Origin: Argyresthia goedartella
Taxonomy: Eukaryota > Arthropoda > Insecta > Lepidoptera > Argyresthiidae
Direction of reading: 5' to 3'
NCBI GenBank assembly: GCA_949825045.1
Contig: OX463806.1
Span: forward strand, 46,772,208 to 46,836,207
DNA length: 64,000 bases
Made by a program: the position numbers and the translations under genes. Positions 10,165 through 20,083 of the stretch are shown here, in pieces. The notes beneath the pieces were generated by a model. That model was not told the DNA's origin. It searched no databases and worked only from the letters and a program-made list of their open reading frames with translations. Within the stretch, counting starts at the first letter, position 1. Every line of letters begins with the position of its first letter.

Positions 10165-11085
10165 CAAAAACCGACTTCAATACCATGGCAATGCATGGTA
10201 GGGTACAAAATCGCGATTTGTCCCAACTGCCCTCGGTTTTTGAGTAGTTAAGTAGAGTTTCCGCGTTTCCAATTTATCGATATCATATCCACACGACAAT
10301 CTATTTGATACAAACCTGAGTGATGATTGAGTGATACCCACACGAGTCTTCATTAATTAAAGAGTTCCTTCGATATCCCCATGATCCCATGGTCAGGTCC
10401 TGACCGACATTCATCAGTTATTGAGATGCTCCCCTGGTGGGTCACCGTCACCTCCATTTCACCATTATGCATTATGACGAGCAATGCATTACTGAGTAAC
10501 TTTAATAAAGTTACCATATCGCAAGCTATAGTATTTGTATTGAGCAGCTCCAGTGGCCATATGTGGTCTTCATAGTCAGTTCCACAAAATTATGCTTCCC
10601 GGGAGTGAATGCACGAGTTACTATGGAGATTACAAAAATCGCTGTTGGCTAGGCAGACCTATAATATTCGAAGAGTTCCCTCGATTTCTCCAGGATCCCA
10701 TCATTAGATCCTGACCTGATGAAAATGGGACCAATCGGAAGGTAAACCCTTTCAAACAAAAAAAAAACAATTTTCCAAATCCGTCCTGAAGAAATCGATG
10801 AACATACATAAAAAAAACATAATAATATATTATATTTATATTCATTTGTTCAACATGGAAAATATTATATAGGGATATATAGATTTTATATATCCCTAAT
10901 AATAATAATAATAATAATACCTTGGACACTTTACACACATTGATCTAGCCCCAAACTAGGATTCCCTGTATCTTGGGTACTAGACAACGATACACATACC
11001 TATATAGATAAATACTATACTTAGATAGATAAACAACCATAGATCCCGTTGAATTGTAAACCTCGTCCTTTTGTGAAGTCGGTTA
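10165..11085. mobile_element. Non-autonomous element with aaccgacttca inverted ends
   Basis: The ends are inverted copies: aaaaccgacttcaa at about 10168 and, reverse-complemented, taaccgacttcaca ending near 11085. Inside are direct repeats: gagttccttcgatatcccc with ggtcaggtcctgac (about 10363-10404), and gagttccctcgatttctcc with attagatcctgac (about 10672-10714). A SINE fragment sits inside at 10898-11040. No long open frame is present. This occupies most of intron 1 of the PDZ scaffold gene. Confidence 0.6.
10898..11040 (-). mobile_element. Headless SINE family 1 copy with (AAT)n tail
   Basis: It contains ttggacactttacacacatt, aggattccctgtatcttggg and aacaaccat, as in the copies at 8483-8728 and 56646-56888, but lacks the tRNA-like head. 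The 3' tail on the minus strand is an (ATT)n run (10898-10918). The 5' truncation and simple tail fit LINE-driven retroposition into the host element at 10165-11085. Confidence 0.7.
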
Positions 11086-11341
11086 ATAACATACAAATAC
11101 AATTATATTATGTATATGTACAGCTTATACCTGTGTTTTAATTTTATATGATTTTCGTAGCGACCTACCCATGTATGTAAATATTTGTAAATACCTATTA
11201 TACCCATAAACAGATTAAATGTTTCAAGAGTAATATCTGCGCCAAATCCCAACTTGGCTGGGGCTTTGCAGCGCCCCCAGATCTATAAAACGGATGGACA
11301 GCAATAGGATTGGAAGGTTGAGTGTTGTGTGTCTCACTCAC

Positions 11342-11440
11342 CGTGGAGTTGTCGAGGGAGTCTTGTTTGTCTGAGCTGAGGAGCATCGCGCCGTTACTGA
11401 GGCTGCTCGGGCAGCGCTCGCTCAGCTTGGGCGAGTTCAT
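11342..11440 (-). CDS. Tamalin/GRASP-like PDZ scaffold, exon 1 with start codon
   Basis: This encodes residues 1-33, Ser-rich (MNSPKLSERCPSSLSNG...), ending DNST before a consensus donor (gtgagt, 11341-11336), phase 0. The ATG at 11440 is the first in-frame Met, because an in-frame TGA lies 21 codons upstream (11506-11504). The joined product is 655 residues with exons 2 and 3. The segment upstream is GC- and CpG-rich and probably holds the 5' UTR and promoter. An overlapping upstream ORF starts at 11513. Confidence 0.75.
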
Positions 11441-11513
11441 GCTGGCTTCTCCCGCCGAGGGCCCTCTCCGACGCCAGCTCGCACCGGCTCGCTCGTCTGA
11501 CAGTCAGCTGCAT
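11394..11513 (-). promoter_or_regulatory. Upstream ORF overlapping the PDZ scaffold start
   Basis: An ATG at 11513 opens a 39-codon frame in a different register that runs across the main ATG at 11440 and stops at 11394. If the transcript starts upstream of 11513, ribosomes using this uORF would miss the main start, a common way to restrain translation. It depends on an unmapped transcription start. Confidence 0.35.
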
Positions 11514-11700
11514 CGGGCTACGAGCGGCGGTGTTCACTCGTGTGCGCGATCATTAGTAAGCGCGTGACGACTGCAGGACTGGACACATGCGCGGTGCGCC
11601 CCGACCCCGACCTCGCGCATGCGCCGCGCGCCAACCACCCTGCCGCCGCGCCGTGTCCATCTGGGGTGAAGAAGCTGAGCCGCGTGCCCTTTGTTATTTG
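11441..11700 (-). promoter_or_regulatory. GC-rich 5' UTR/promoter region of the PDZ scaffold gene
   Basis: A CpG-dense block (for example cgcatgcgccgcgcg near 11615) directly upstream of the first coding exon contrasts with the surrounding AT-rich sequence. No clear TATA box or initiator is identified. No long frame is convincing on either strand. Confidence 0.35.
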
Positions 11701-12329
11701 TAGTGAAGGTTTAACGAACCATGTACGTCTACTTGCGAGCGGCAAACACGCGATGAATGCTCAGCTCAGACCTACGAGTGGGTATAGCCTGCACGGCTAA
11801 TACCTGCACAGACACGCAACTTCAACATTATTTTAGACCAAGAAGCAATAATAAATAATTGCGAACTTTATGATGATTGAGTGAATCAAGGAAATGATTA
11901 AATAAGAATAATGAAGTTGCCTCACCGCGAGCAACCAACGTAATAAAAGAGGGGGTGTAATAAAATGGGCAAAGGATAATTTAATTACTCAAATGATCAA
12001 TAGATACTGATTTGTACTGCCTGAATTCTGATTAGTGAATAATTAACCAAATTGACGAATAAAGGTGATCGATAAAAAATACCTAATGAAATACAAAAAT
12101 TAAGTAGCGCTAATCCTACAATACTCAGCTACTCGCGGAGTTACTGAATGCTCGACAAAATTACTGAATGGCGACTAAAAATACCAAAAAGTTTGACTTA
12201 AATACATACTAAATAAAAATAAAAATAATAATAAATATCTTCAAAATCCAGTGAATTTATTTTAATAACTTATTGATTCAATAACTGTCAATTTTCTTAA
12301 TTTTGTAATTGACATTGTAAAATATGTGC

Positions 12330-12896
12330 TCACCTGGATGATGAATATGTTGATACTTGTGTACACCATACCAGGAACAGGGTCATAACAATTCATTATC
12401 TGCCAACTTATTAGCCACTGCTTATTCTATCTTGCTTCTCGTAACCGGTTCATTATCGATACTAGCCGCTGCCGCCTCACTTTGCTATTTCGCTAAACAA
12501 TATCAGCTAGCCAAATGCCCACCAATTAGTCGTAATCATCACTTATTCCAACCAGCTGACACGATAAACATTTTTCACGACTTAGACTTCACATGTTTAG
12601 TATTCAAAAATATAAAAGCCTTTCTCTACTGTGCTACACCCACGGTATTCATAACCAGATGCAAATTGCTAGTATTACTCTTACTACCTATTACACAATG
12701 ACCATACCTATACTACAAAATAATAAACAACTCGGCTACACATTACTTAATCACGTCACAAAACCTGCTCAATACAAATGCAAACCTCTAACAGAAAATT
12801 ATCTTTCTAGATTACTAACTACTTATAGTAATACTCACAGTCTACCTACTAATCATATTTAGGTACCCTATAGTGGTACCGTTATGTTGGGCATAA
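12330..12896 (+). other. Probable 5' region of the LINE at 12897
   Basis: Short open frames (12357-12701 and 12593-12862) encode hydrophobic or Asn/Thr-rich text without recognised domains. The position directly before an endonuclease domain suggests decayed ORF1 or 5' UTR of the same LINE. No zinc knuckle or coiled coil is visible. Confidence 0.35.
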
Positions 12897-15662
12897 ATGC
12901 TTAACATTTATTATCAAAATGTTAGAGGATTGCGTTCTAAAACTACAGACTTTAGACGTAACACTGACCTATATTCTAATTATCATGTGATTGTGTTAAC
13001 CGAGACTTGGCTGCATGAAAGTGTGAGTAGCGCAGAATTATTCAGTAGCGACTACTCGGTGTTTAGAAGGGATCGCAACTATGAAGCCACAGGTCAGATC
13101 AAGGGTGGCGGTATTCTCATCGCTGTCCGGTCCGAACTTCAAGTCGTCGAACGAAAAGACTGGTGCTCAAGGGCGGATGATTTATGGGTCAGTATCATAT
13201 TTAAATCTAACTTAAGTAATAAGACTAGACTCCACATATGCTGTCTATATCTATGCAATGAAAAGTACGGTCTTTCTTTTAGCAATCAGCTATCTAACAA
13301 CGCAAGTCAAGTCACTGCAGTGTCATGCGAAAACCCCGACGACAAAATTCTCTTATTAGGCGATTTTAACATGAGTAACATCAACTAGAAGCCACATTGA
13401 TAACTCTCACTTAAACCCTACTCACTCCGGTACCAGTAATCATCTCGAACTCATAGTATTAATGACAATGTGTGACTTAAAACAATTCAAAGCAATCCCA
13501 AATCATCAAAATAAAATCCTAGATACTGTCCTTGCTAATGACAACTTAGATGTTACCAAAAGTATCGAGCCCTTGAGTAAAGTAGACGATTATCCCCCAC
13601 CACTTCTGATCAAATCATACTTTATTAAGTTGAAAAATCCCACACCCAAATGCCGTCAGAAGTATCTTTACAATCACGGTGACTACGATTCAATATGCTC
13701 AGAACTAGATAAACTCAACTGGCAAGTTACTCTCTCATCAGGATCAGTATAGGACGCCAAGGAATAAATAAATTCCTCACAAACAAATAAAGAAACACAC
13801 CAGCCCTGATTAAAATTCTGAAAGAAAAACACAAATATCACAAAAAATTCAAGACGTATGGAAACCTAGTAGAATATAACACTTTCGTATTACTAAGAGA
13901 CCGCTGTAAAAGAATTGAATCAGAGTGCTACATTAACTACCTGAGAGCTGTTGAACAATCAATAAAAAATAACCCACAAGTCTTCTGGGCCTACATGAAG
14001 GACAGGAAATTGATCAAGGCATACCCCCGTTCTATGACACTTGGTAATAAAATTCATGACACCGGGGAGGAGATATGCGGTGCTTTTGCCGAATTCTTCG
14101 CATCTATCTACTTAGACAGTAATAGCACTTCTGGCACTATATGTCACTACGCTGATAACTACGACATAGGCTCATTTACAGCAGTATCGGACGTACACTC
14201 GATTGAAATCCTCGAACGTGACACGAACAATAAAAACATTAGATATCAACAAAGGCCATGGGCCGGATGATATTCACCCAATACTAATTAGAAGATGCGC
14301 GAATAGTATATCTCGACCACATTGTTTACTGTTTTCAAGATCCTTACAAGAAGGTATCATACCTAGCGTCTGGAAATCGGCATTGATAACACCTACACAC
14401 AAAAGGGGCTCTAAGAATAAAGTAGAACACTACCGCCCAATCTCGAAGCTTTGTGTTATTGCCAAAATACTTGAAAAAATCGTTCACAAGCAGACTTACA
14501 ACGCTCTCAAACCCACCTTTAGTCCTCAACAACATGGTTTCATGCAAGGGCGATCGACTACAACCAACGAAGTACTCTTTGTGGAGGATATACTCGAAGG
14601 TATGGAGGGGGGAGGACAGGTGGATGAAATCTGCACAGATTACTCCAAAGCATTTGACCGTATTGATTATCGCATCCTTCTGTCCAAACTTCTCTCTGCT
14701 GGGATTCGTGGTGATTTGCTGAGATGGTTTTCATCATACGTAGATAACCGTAGCCAAGCGGTAGTTCTCAACGGATACACTTCTGCGGCCATCTCGATCC
14801 CCTCAGGTATTCCCCAAGGCTCTATTATTCACAATTTATTAACGACATTGACAGCTGCTTCCAATACTCAAAAGCTCTCCTTTTGGCAGACGACATGAAG
14901 ATATACAGGATTATCAACTCACCAACTGACACTCAACTTCTACAAAAAGACCTTAGATCCCTCGAACAATACTGTTTACTCAACAAGCTCGAGCTCAACG
15001 TGAGCAAATGTTGCGTAATTAGCTTTACAAGAAAATTTAGTCCATTACTCACAAATACTCAACCGTGTGACAGAAGTCAGGGATCTGGGAGTCGCACTAG
15101 ACAGCAAGATGATCTTTGACACCCATATTAACAAAATTGTCAAAAAAGCCTCACAATCATTGGGCTTCATATTGCGAACTTCCAAAGATTTTAGATCTGC
15201 GAAAACACTTAAAATATTGTATGGTACACTGGTAAGAAGTCAACTCGAATATTACTCGCAGGTCCGGAATCCAAGGTATGACGTATACAGAAACCAGATT
15301 GAGCGTATACAGAAAAAGTTCCTGAGGTGCCTGTAGCATAGATTCAATATCACATCAACCGACTATGAGGAAAGTTGTAGAAAACAACACCTTCTACGAC
15401 TCGCTCTGCGTAGAGAGGCAGCTGACCTGACTTTACTATCCGCTAGTGCACAGGGTATTATTGACTCTCCTAACCTACTAAGCAAACTGCAGATTCTCGT
15501 CCCGGGGACTAGATCCACGAGAAGAAAGCATCTCAAATTGTATATCCCAAAGACCAGAACTAACTACAGGCAAAACGCAAACACACTCAGAGTAGGCAAA
15601 TTATATAACGATAAATATGCAGATCACTATGATATTTACCATGAAAAGGCATCCGTAATTTA
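12897..15662 (+). pseudogene. APE-type LINE ORF2, degenerate
   Basis: A decayed non-LTR retrotransposon polymerase. The apurinic-type endonuclease domain is at 12897-13388 (LNIYYQNVRGLRSKT, VLTETWLH, ILLLGDFNMSN). Reverse transcriptase is at about 14203-15336: GHGPDDIHP, YRPISKLCVIAKILEK, GFMQGRSTTTNE, DYSKAFDRIDY (motif A), SGIPQGS (motif B), LLADDMKIY (motif C, first residue lost) and DLGVALDSKMIF. Stops and frameshifts break it into at least six pieces. The motif style is that of the Jockey/CR1 group. The 3' UTR continues to the mariner insertion and resumes at 17131. Confidence 0.8.
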
Positions 15663-15827
15663 ATTAATAATCACTTCTTCGGCGAAAGGCGTAACTCGAA
15701 GCATTAATAAATTTTAGGTACGTACATTATTAGACTATATGTAATTTTTACCTAAATAGTGTCACTTTCGTTATTTAAACCAATTTAATAACTTAATTCC
15801 AAAAATTGTAATACTTAAGTATATATA
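15663..15827 (+). mobile_element. LINE 3' UTR, part upstream of the mariner
   Basis: AT-rich non-coding tail of the LINE at 12897-15662, interrupted by the mariner at 15828. It resumes after 17130 and ends in an aaaataaaataaaa tail at about 17295-17311. Confidence 0.5.
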
Positions 15828-15853
15828 CACAGTCAGGTCATAAGTTCTTTCAC
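15828..15853 (+). repeat. Left terminal inverted repeat of the mariner
   Basis: A 26-bp arm beginning cacagtcagg, preceded by TA. It pairs with 17105-17130 with two mismatches (positions 3 and 21). Confidence 0.9.
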
Positions 15854-15970
15854 ACAATAAAAACTTTTGAATTTAGAACGCTGGCCACAAAAAAGTTTGT
15901 TGAATTAGAATTTCGTATTTTTCATGAAAATAAAAATGTGTACTTTTTAGAATTTTCCTCATTTTTAAAT

Positions 15971-17005
15971 ATGGAGTGGACACTTAAAGAAGACTGTGTT
16001 ATTGCGTTGCATCGTTGCGGTTACGCGCCAATTCAGATTTTCGACTTACTGAAAAATTTGAATATAACCAAAAGATTCGTTTATCGTACCATAAAACGAT
16101 ACAATGAAGACTCTAGTGTAGATGACAGGTCAAGAAGTGGTCGCCCTCGCTCTGTTAGGACTCCAGCAGTGATAAAAGCTGTGAAGGCGCGAATTCAAAG
16201 AAATCCCATACGTAAGCAGAAACTGTTGGCCCTTCAGATGGGGTTAAGCAGGACCACGGTGAAAAGGGTGTTAAATGAAGACTTAGGGCTTAGGGCATAT
16301 CGAAGAAAAACAGGACATCGTTTGGACGTTCGTTTAATGGACCTGAGACTGAAGAGATGCCGCGCTTTGTTGAAGCGGTACGCGGGAAAAAAGCATCGGG
16401 AAATTATTTTTTCGGATGAAAAAAATTTCAACGTGGAAGAGAGCTACAACAAACAAAATGATAAGGTGTACGCACACAGCAGTGAAGAAGCGAGCAACCG
16501 TATTCCGCGTGTCCAACGAGGTCATTTTCCATCCTCGCTCATGGTTTGGTTGGGAGTCTCTTATTGGGGCTTAACTGAGGTACATTTTTGTGAGAAAGGC
16601 GTAAAAACTAATGCAGTTGTGTATCAAAATACAGTCCTCAAGAACCTTGTGGAACCTGTTTCTCATACCATGTTTAATAACAGGCACTGTGTATTCCAAC
16701 AAGATTCTGCGCCAGCTCATAGAGCGAAAAGCACACAAGACTGGCTGGCGGCGCGTGAAATCGACTTCATCCGGCACGAAGACTGGCCCTCCTCCAGTCC
16801 AGATTTGAGTCCGTTAGATTACAAGATATGGCAACACTTGGAGGAAAAGGCCTGCTCAAAGCCTCATCCTGATTTGGAGTCACTCAAGGCATCCTTGATT
16901 AAGGCAGCCGCCGATATTGACATGGACCTCGTTCGTGCTGCGATAGACGACTGGCCGCGCAGAATAAAGGCCTGTATTCAAAATCGCGGGGGTCATTTTG
17001 AATAA
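15971..17005 (+). CDS. Mariner transposase, intact (344 residues)
   Basis: The transposase cuts and pastes its own element by binding the terminal repeats and joining DNA ends with a DDE/D RNase H-like domain. The N-terminal half holds paired helix-turn-helix segments (VYRTIKRYNEDSSVDDRSRS, SGRPRSVRTP). The catalytic Asp residues are D149 (IIFSDEKNF), D245 (FQQDSAPAH) and D283 (SPDLSPLDYKIW). The last two are separated by 37 residues, the DD37D spacing of the maT clade rather than DD34D mariner or DD34E Tc1. Length is normal. The start at MEWTLKED was chosen over an in-frame ATG 11 codons upstream, because it matches the family N-terminus. No stop or frameshift. Confidence 0.92.
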   Translation: MEWTLKEDCVIALHRCGYAPIQIFDLLKNLNITKRFVYRTIKRYNEDSSVDDRSRSGRPRSVRTPAVIKAVKARIQRNPIRKQKLLALQMGLSRTTVKRVLNEDLGLRAYRRKTGHRLDVRLMDLRLKRCRALLKRYAGKKHREIIFSDEKNFNVEESYNKQNDKVYAHSSEEASNRIPRVQRGHFPSSLMVWLGVSYWGLTEVHFCEKGVKTNAVVYQNTVLKNLVEPVSHTMFNNRHCVFQQDSAPAHRAKSTQDWLAAREIDFIRHEDWPSSSPDLSPLDYKIWQHLEEKACSKPHPDLESLKASLIKAAADIDMDLVRAAIDDWPRRIKACIQNRGGHFE

Positions 17006-17104
17006 ACTTTATTACCATAAGAATCTATGTTTTATTAAGTTCATTTTGCTATATAAATGTTTACATAAATAATAAACATGTCTAAATTATTTCATATTGC
17101 ACAT

Positions 17105-17130
17105 GTGACAGAACTTATGACCTGACTATG
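17105..17130 (-). repeat. Right terminal inverted repeat of the mariner
   Basis: Arm ending ...cctgactatg, followed by TA. Its reverse complement matches 15828-15853. Confidence 0.9.
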
Positions 17131-17311
17131 TATATATAAGTTACGATAAAACAGTACATAGATACTTTAATGTTAAGACTTTTTGTTTTATGTATTCGTT
17201 TTTCCACTCAAAGGTGAAATCTTTTAATTGGCTTAGTCCCACCTAATTATCTGTCTATTTATGTTAATTTGTACTAGCTGTAAGATTTCCAAAGAAAATA
17301 AAATAAAATAA
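17131..17311 (+). mobile_element. LINE 3' UTR, part downstream of the mariner
   Basis: Continuation of the tail of the LINE at 12897, ending in an A-rich aaaataaaataaaataaa tail at about 17311. The uninterrupted LINE can be inferred by removing the mariner and one TA. Confidence 0.5.
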
Positions 17312-17384
17312 ATTAACGAATGTTCAAATGAATGAAGCTTTTTAAGTAATTTTTGCAGTTAGGAACAACAGAACTCAATAGAGT

Positions 17385-17452
17385 AGCTTTATGTATACTG
17401 TGATGTATACTGTGATGTATACTGTGGTGTATACTGTGGAGTAGCTCACAAA
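17385..17452. repeat. Minisatellite, short left block
   Basis: Repeats of gtatactgtg(a/g)t type, related to the array at 17765-18178, are separated from it by an unrelated LINE fragment at 17520-17745. Confidence 0.7.
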
Positions 17453-17519
17453 AACAATTTCGTCGTATAAAAATATAACACGTGAAAAAACAACTGACAT
17501 AAACAATTACACAAACAAA

Positions 17520-17745
17520 CCGCCCCAAGAATCTCCCGGCCCAAAGGTGCCCATTACACTGGCAGCGTTCCCGCGCTGCACAGCGAGTGAGATTCTCTGG
17601 ACCAGGAAAGCCCCGGAGCGGTTGTCAAACCCTCGGTCCCTCAAGCGGCGCCCAATGTCCCTGACAAAGGCCCTACCCTGCGAACCCCATACCCCTGTAG
17701 TCTCGACGGCGATAGGAACGAACAGATAACTTCCCATTAACTGCG
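17520..17745 (-). pseudogene. C-terminal fragment of a LINE polymerase (family delta)
   Basis: The minus-strand frame reads PIAVETTGVWGSQGRAFVRD, GRRLRDRGFDNRSGAFLVQR and ISLAVQRGNAASVMGTFG. A homologous but diverged fragment lies at 57050-57260 (QRISLAVQGGGNAASFMGTF). This type of tail ends the polymerase of some LINEs; I do not assign a clade. Only the tail is present, embedded in a minisatellite. Confidence 0.5.
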
Positions 17746-17764
17746 CGTATTTAATGCACTTCTG

Positions 17765-18178
17765 GAGTGGAGTAGCTGTATGTATACTGTGGTGTATACC
17801 GTGGAGTAGCTGTATGTATACTGTGGTGTATACTGTAGAGTAGCTGTATGTATACTGTGGTGTATACCGTGGAGTAGCTGTATGTATACTGTGGAGTAGC
17901 TTTATGTATACTGTGGAGTAGCTGCACGTATACTGTGGTGTATACCGTGGAGTAGCTGTATGTATACTGTGGACTAGCTGTATGTGTACTGTGAAGTAGC
18001 TGTATGTATACTGTGGTGTATACTGTGGAGTAGCTGTATGTATACTGTGGTGTATACTGTGGAGTAGCTGTATGTATACTGTGGAGTAGCTGCATTAATA
18101 CTATGGTGTATACCGTGGAGTAGCTGTATGTATACTGTGGACTAGCTGTATGTATACTGTGGATTAGCTGTATGTATA
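17765..18178. repeat. Minisatellite of mixed 34-bp and 22-bp units
   Basis: The long unit is gtagctgtatgtatactgtg followed by gtgtataccgtgga (34 bp). The short unit lacks the 12-bp gtgtatac-containing segment (22 bp). Long and short units are interspersed over about 410 bp with few substitutions. GTATAC palindromes recur throughout. The unit structure keeps one minus-strand frame open by chance, which I do not call a gene. Confidence 0.9.
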
Positions 18179-19009
18179 TTTATATACATATATTTATTTA
18201 TAATTTTGTACGTGTTGTTATTGTGTCTTCTGAGCTGATCTGTCGGTGGAACGTTGGTTCAGACGATTCGATGAAACCACAATCAGTATGGGGTTCTTTG
18301 GTGTACTAGGACAATACAATCTGGTGCTTAATACACCAGATGAAGGAAATATATGTACATAAAATATATTTTCTTTATCCCTACAAAATATCTTAAATAA
18401 AATTTGCAAAACATAAAATGCTATGCATTAACCAAAATACTCGTTATTTAAGACATAATCTAAGTTATTTTATCTAAAACAACTTCAAAGTTACATTAGT
18501 ATACTTAAATAAACATAAAAAGCAATGCCAGGACCAAATTCGCACGCCGTTTCCCTAATTTTGCCTTTACATCCCTTCTCAACAGTATCCAAAATACCCT
18601 TAATTAAGTAACCAAACCTTTCACGAGACATATAATACACCAAGTTAATTTACATGACTTGAAAAATAAAACGAGAACTCATCACACAATCGTGTCTGAT
18701 TGGTCGACAACATAATGTACAACACTTTATTCAATATTTGGCAAAATATAGACTAGCAATAAACTGGAATTACTTCATCGTGCTCTGCTCAACGCATTTC
18801 CATTCAATGAACCATGGATTGTGGTATATCATTTAAAAGGTAATTTTGTAAGCTTTCAAATGATATTAAAACGATTTAAAAATAATTTAATTTATACCTT
18901 AATTTACGGAATTATAGCAATAGGTAGAAATTGTGGACATCTAAAGGAAGTAATATCAAAAGATATTTTTTAAATTTACAATTCATGTTATTTCCCCTTT
19001 AATTCCACA
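18179..19009. other. Non-coding, no gene recognised
   Basis: AT-rich sequence without convincing coding structure. A stretch near 18225-18345 could be eroded transposon coding sequence, but no motif is recognised. Confidence 0.4.
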
Positions 19010-19415
19010 GAATTATGTCCTATAGAATTTTGCTATGGGGCCGAGCTGCTGATATTGACTTAATTTTTGTTCTATAAAAAAGGGCTATTAGAGCGATTTA
19101 TAACTCCGCAGTCGTGACTCCCTGAGGGAATTGTTCAAAGAAATTAGCATTATGACTGTACGTACCATGCCAATATATATGAAAATATCATCTTATTATA
19201 TCTTATCTTATCGTTAGGAAGAACATCAATAGCTTAACTAAAAATGTTGACAGGCAGGCACAAGCGAAATAATATAAGAAGCGGAAATAAAATTGACCAA
19301 CCTTACTTAGCTAAAGTTAGAACTTCACTTCTGGGTCTAAGTATACAATACTACAACAAAATACCGGAAGAGATATTATATTTGCCAGAGAAGAAATTTA
19401 CAGGCATTATTAAAT
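19010..19415 (+). pseudogene. LINE family alpha, ORF2 C-terminal fragment
   Basis: Broken frames encode ILLWGRAADI, KRAIRAIYNS and, further on, NKIPEE-type text near YYNKIPEEILYLPEKKF. The same order occurs at 25337-25700 in the LINE alpha copy. Stops and a small expansion of tcttat interrupt it. The SINE at 19425 follows its 3' edge. Confidence 0.6.
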
Positions 19416-19424
19416 AACATAACA

Positions 19425-19730
19425 TAGCGTCACGCCTTTTCCCATACGGGGTGGCAGAGGCACAATTGTGCCCACTTTGAGCCAGTTATTCAATACTCCA
19501 TTTTGCGTGACAGGGGGGCTGCCCATCACCGCAGCTATGGAGAAATGAAGGTTTCCATTACCGTTAGAAAGTCCGTATGATGTATTTAAGATAAATGAAT
19601 TATCTCATTGGTACATGGTCAGTAATAGAACCTGCATCTATTGTGTGATGCAGGTTCGATGGTCTAATGGGTTTCAATCTTACTTGTGTGAGAAGCAAGC
19701 GTGAAACCCATTAGACCACGGAGCTCTCAT
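19425..19730 (-). mobile_element. SINE family 2, minus orientation, with rearranged head
   Basis: The body matches 55085-55375 in inverted orientation: gcgtcacgccttttcccata, ggcacaattgtgcccactt, ccagttattcaatactcca and ttttgcgtgaca. The head region is unusual: it contains two hairpins (19629-19656 and 19661-19717) instead of one simple tRNA-like head. Confidence 0.7.
19661..19717. repeat. Perfect 16-bp inverted repeat in the SINE head
   Basis: ggtctaatgggtttca (19661-19676) pairs with tgaaacccattagacc (19702-19717) across a 25-nt loop. Directly upstream aacctgcatc (19629-19638) pairs with gatgcaggtt (19647-19656). Confidence 0.85.
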
Positions 19731-20083
19731 TAAAAAAACATTAAGTTATAAAGCATATTATAGGTTAGATGATTACGTGAATGACAAAGAGGTATGGAGC
19801 TCTGATTTTCAAGTGCACCACAAGAACAACGAACACGATTGTAACACAACACCTATTTTTGAAAAAAAAAACGAAGCACAGAAAGAAAAGTAGGTTTTGT
19901 TGCAATGTACGAGTTTCTTGTGCCGCTTCTTCTCCACTGCCATAACACATTCTGAAGCGGTAGTAGTTTTTCTTGCATTATATTCAAATAACATTCAAAA
20001 AATGTTCGTAAGAAACTATTTTGAATAAAAAAAATAAAGTTTGATGTTAATATTTGGCCCTAATGACATTTTTTTTAAAGAAA

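Larger units (their letters stand above)
15828..17130 (+). mobile_element. Intact mariner element (DD37D, maT-like), 1,303 bp
   Basis: The terminal inverted repeats are cacagtcaggtcataagttc... (left) and catagtcaggtcataagttc... (right, reverse-complemented), matching over 26 bp with two mismatches. TA dinucleotides flank both ends, the usual mariner target duplication. Inside is one uninterrupted transposase gene. The element lies in the 3' UTR of an older LINE. Intact ends and gene make this a potentially mobile or very young copy. Confidence 0.92.

Noticed and set aside
12357..12862. Two short + strand frames with hydrophobic stretches
   Set aside because: Could look like small membrane proteins, but they overlap, lack a splice or start context and lie immediately before a LINE endonuclease, so they are treated as LINE leader.
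17751..18095. Minus-strand frame of 114 codons with Tyr/Thr/Ser repeats
   Set aside because: It is a translation of the minisatellite; it is open only because the repeat unit lacks stops in that frame.
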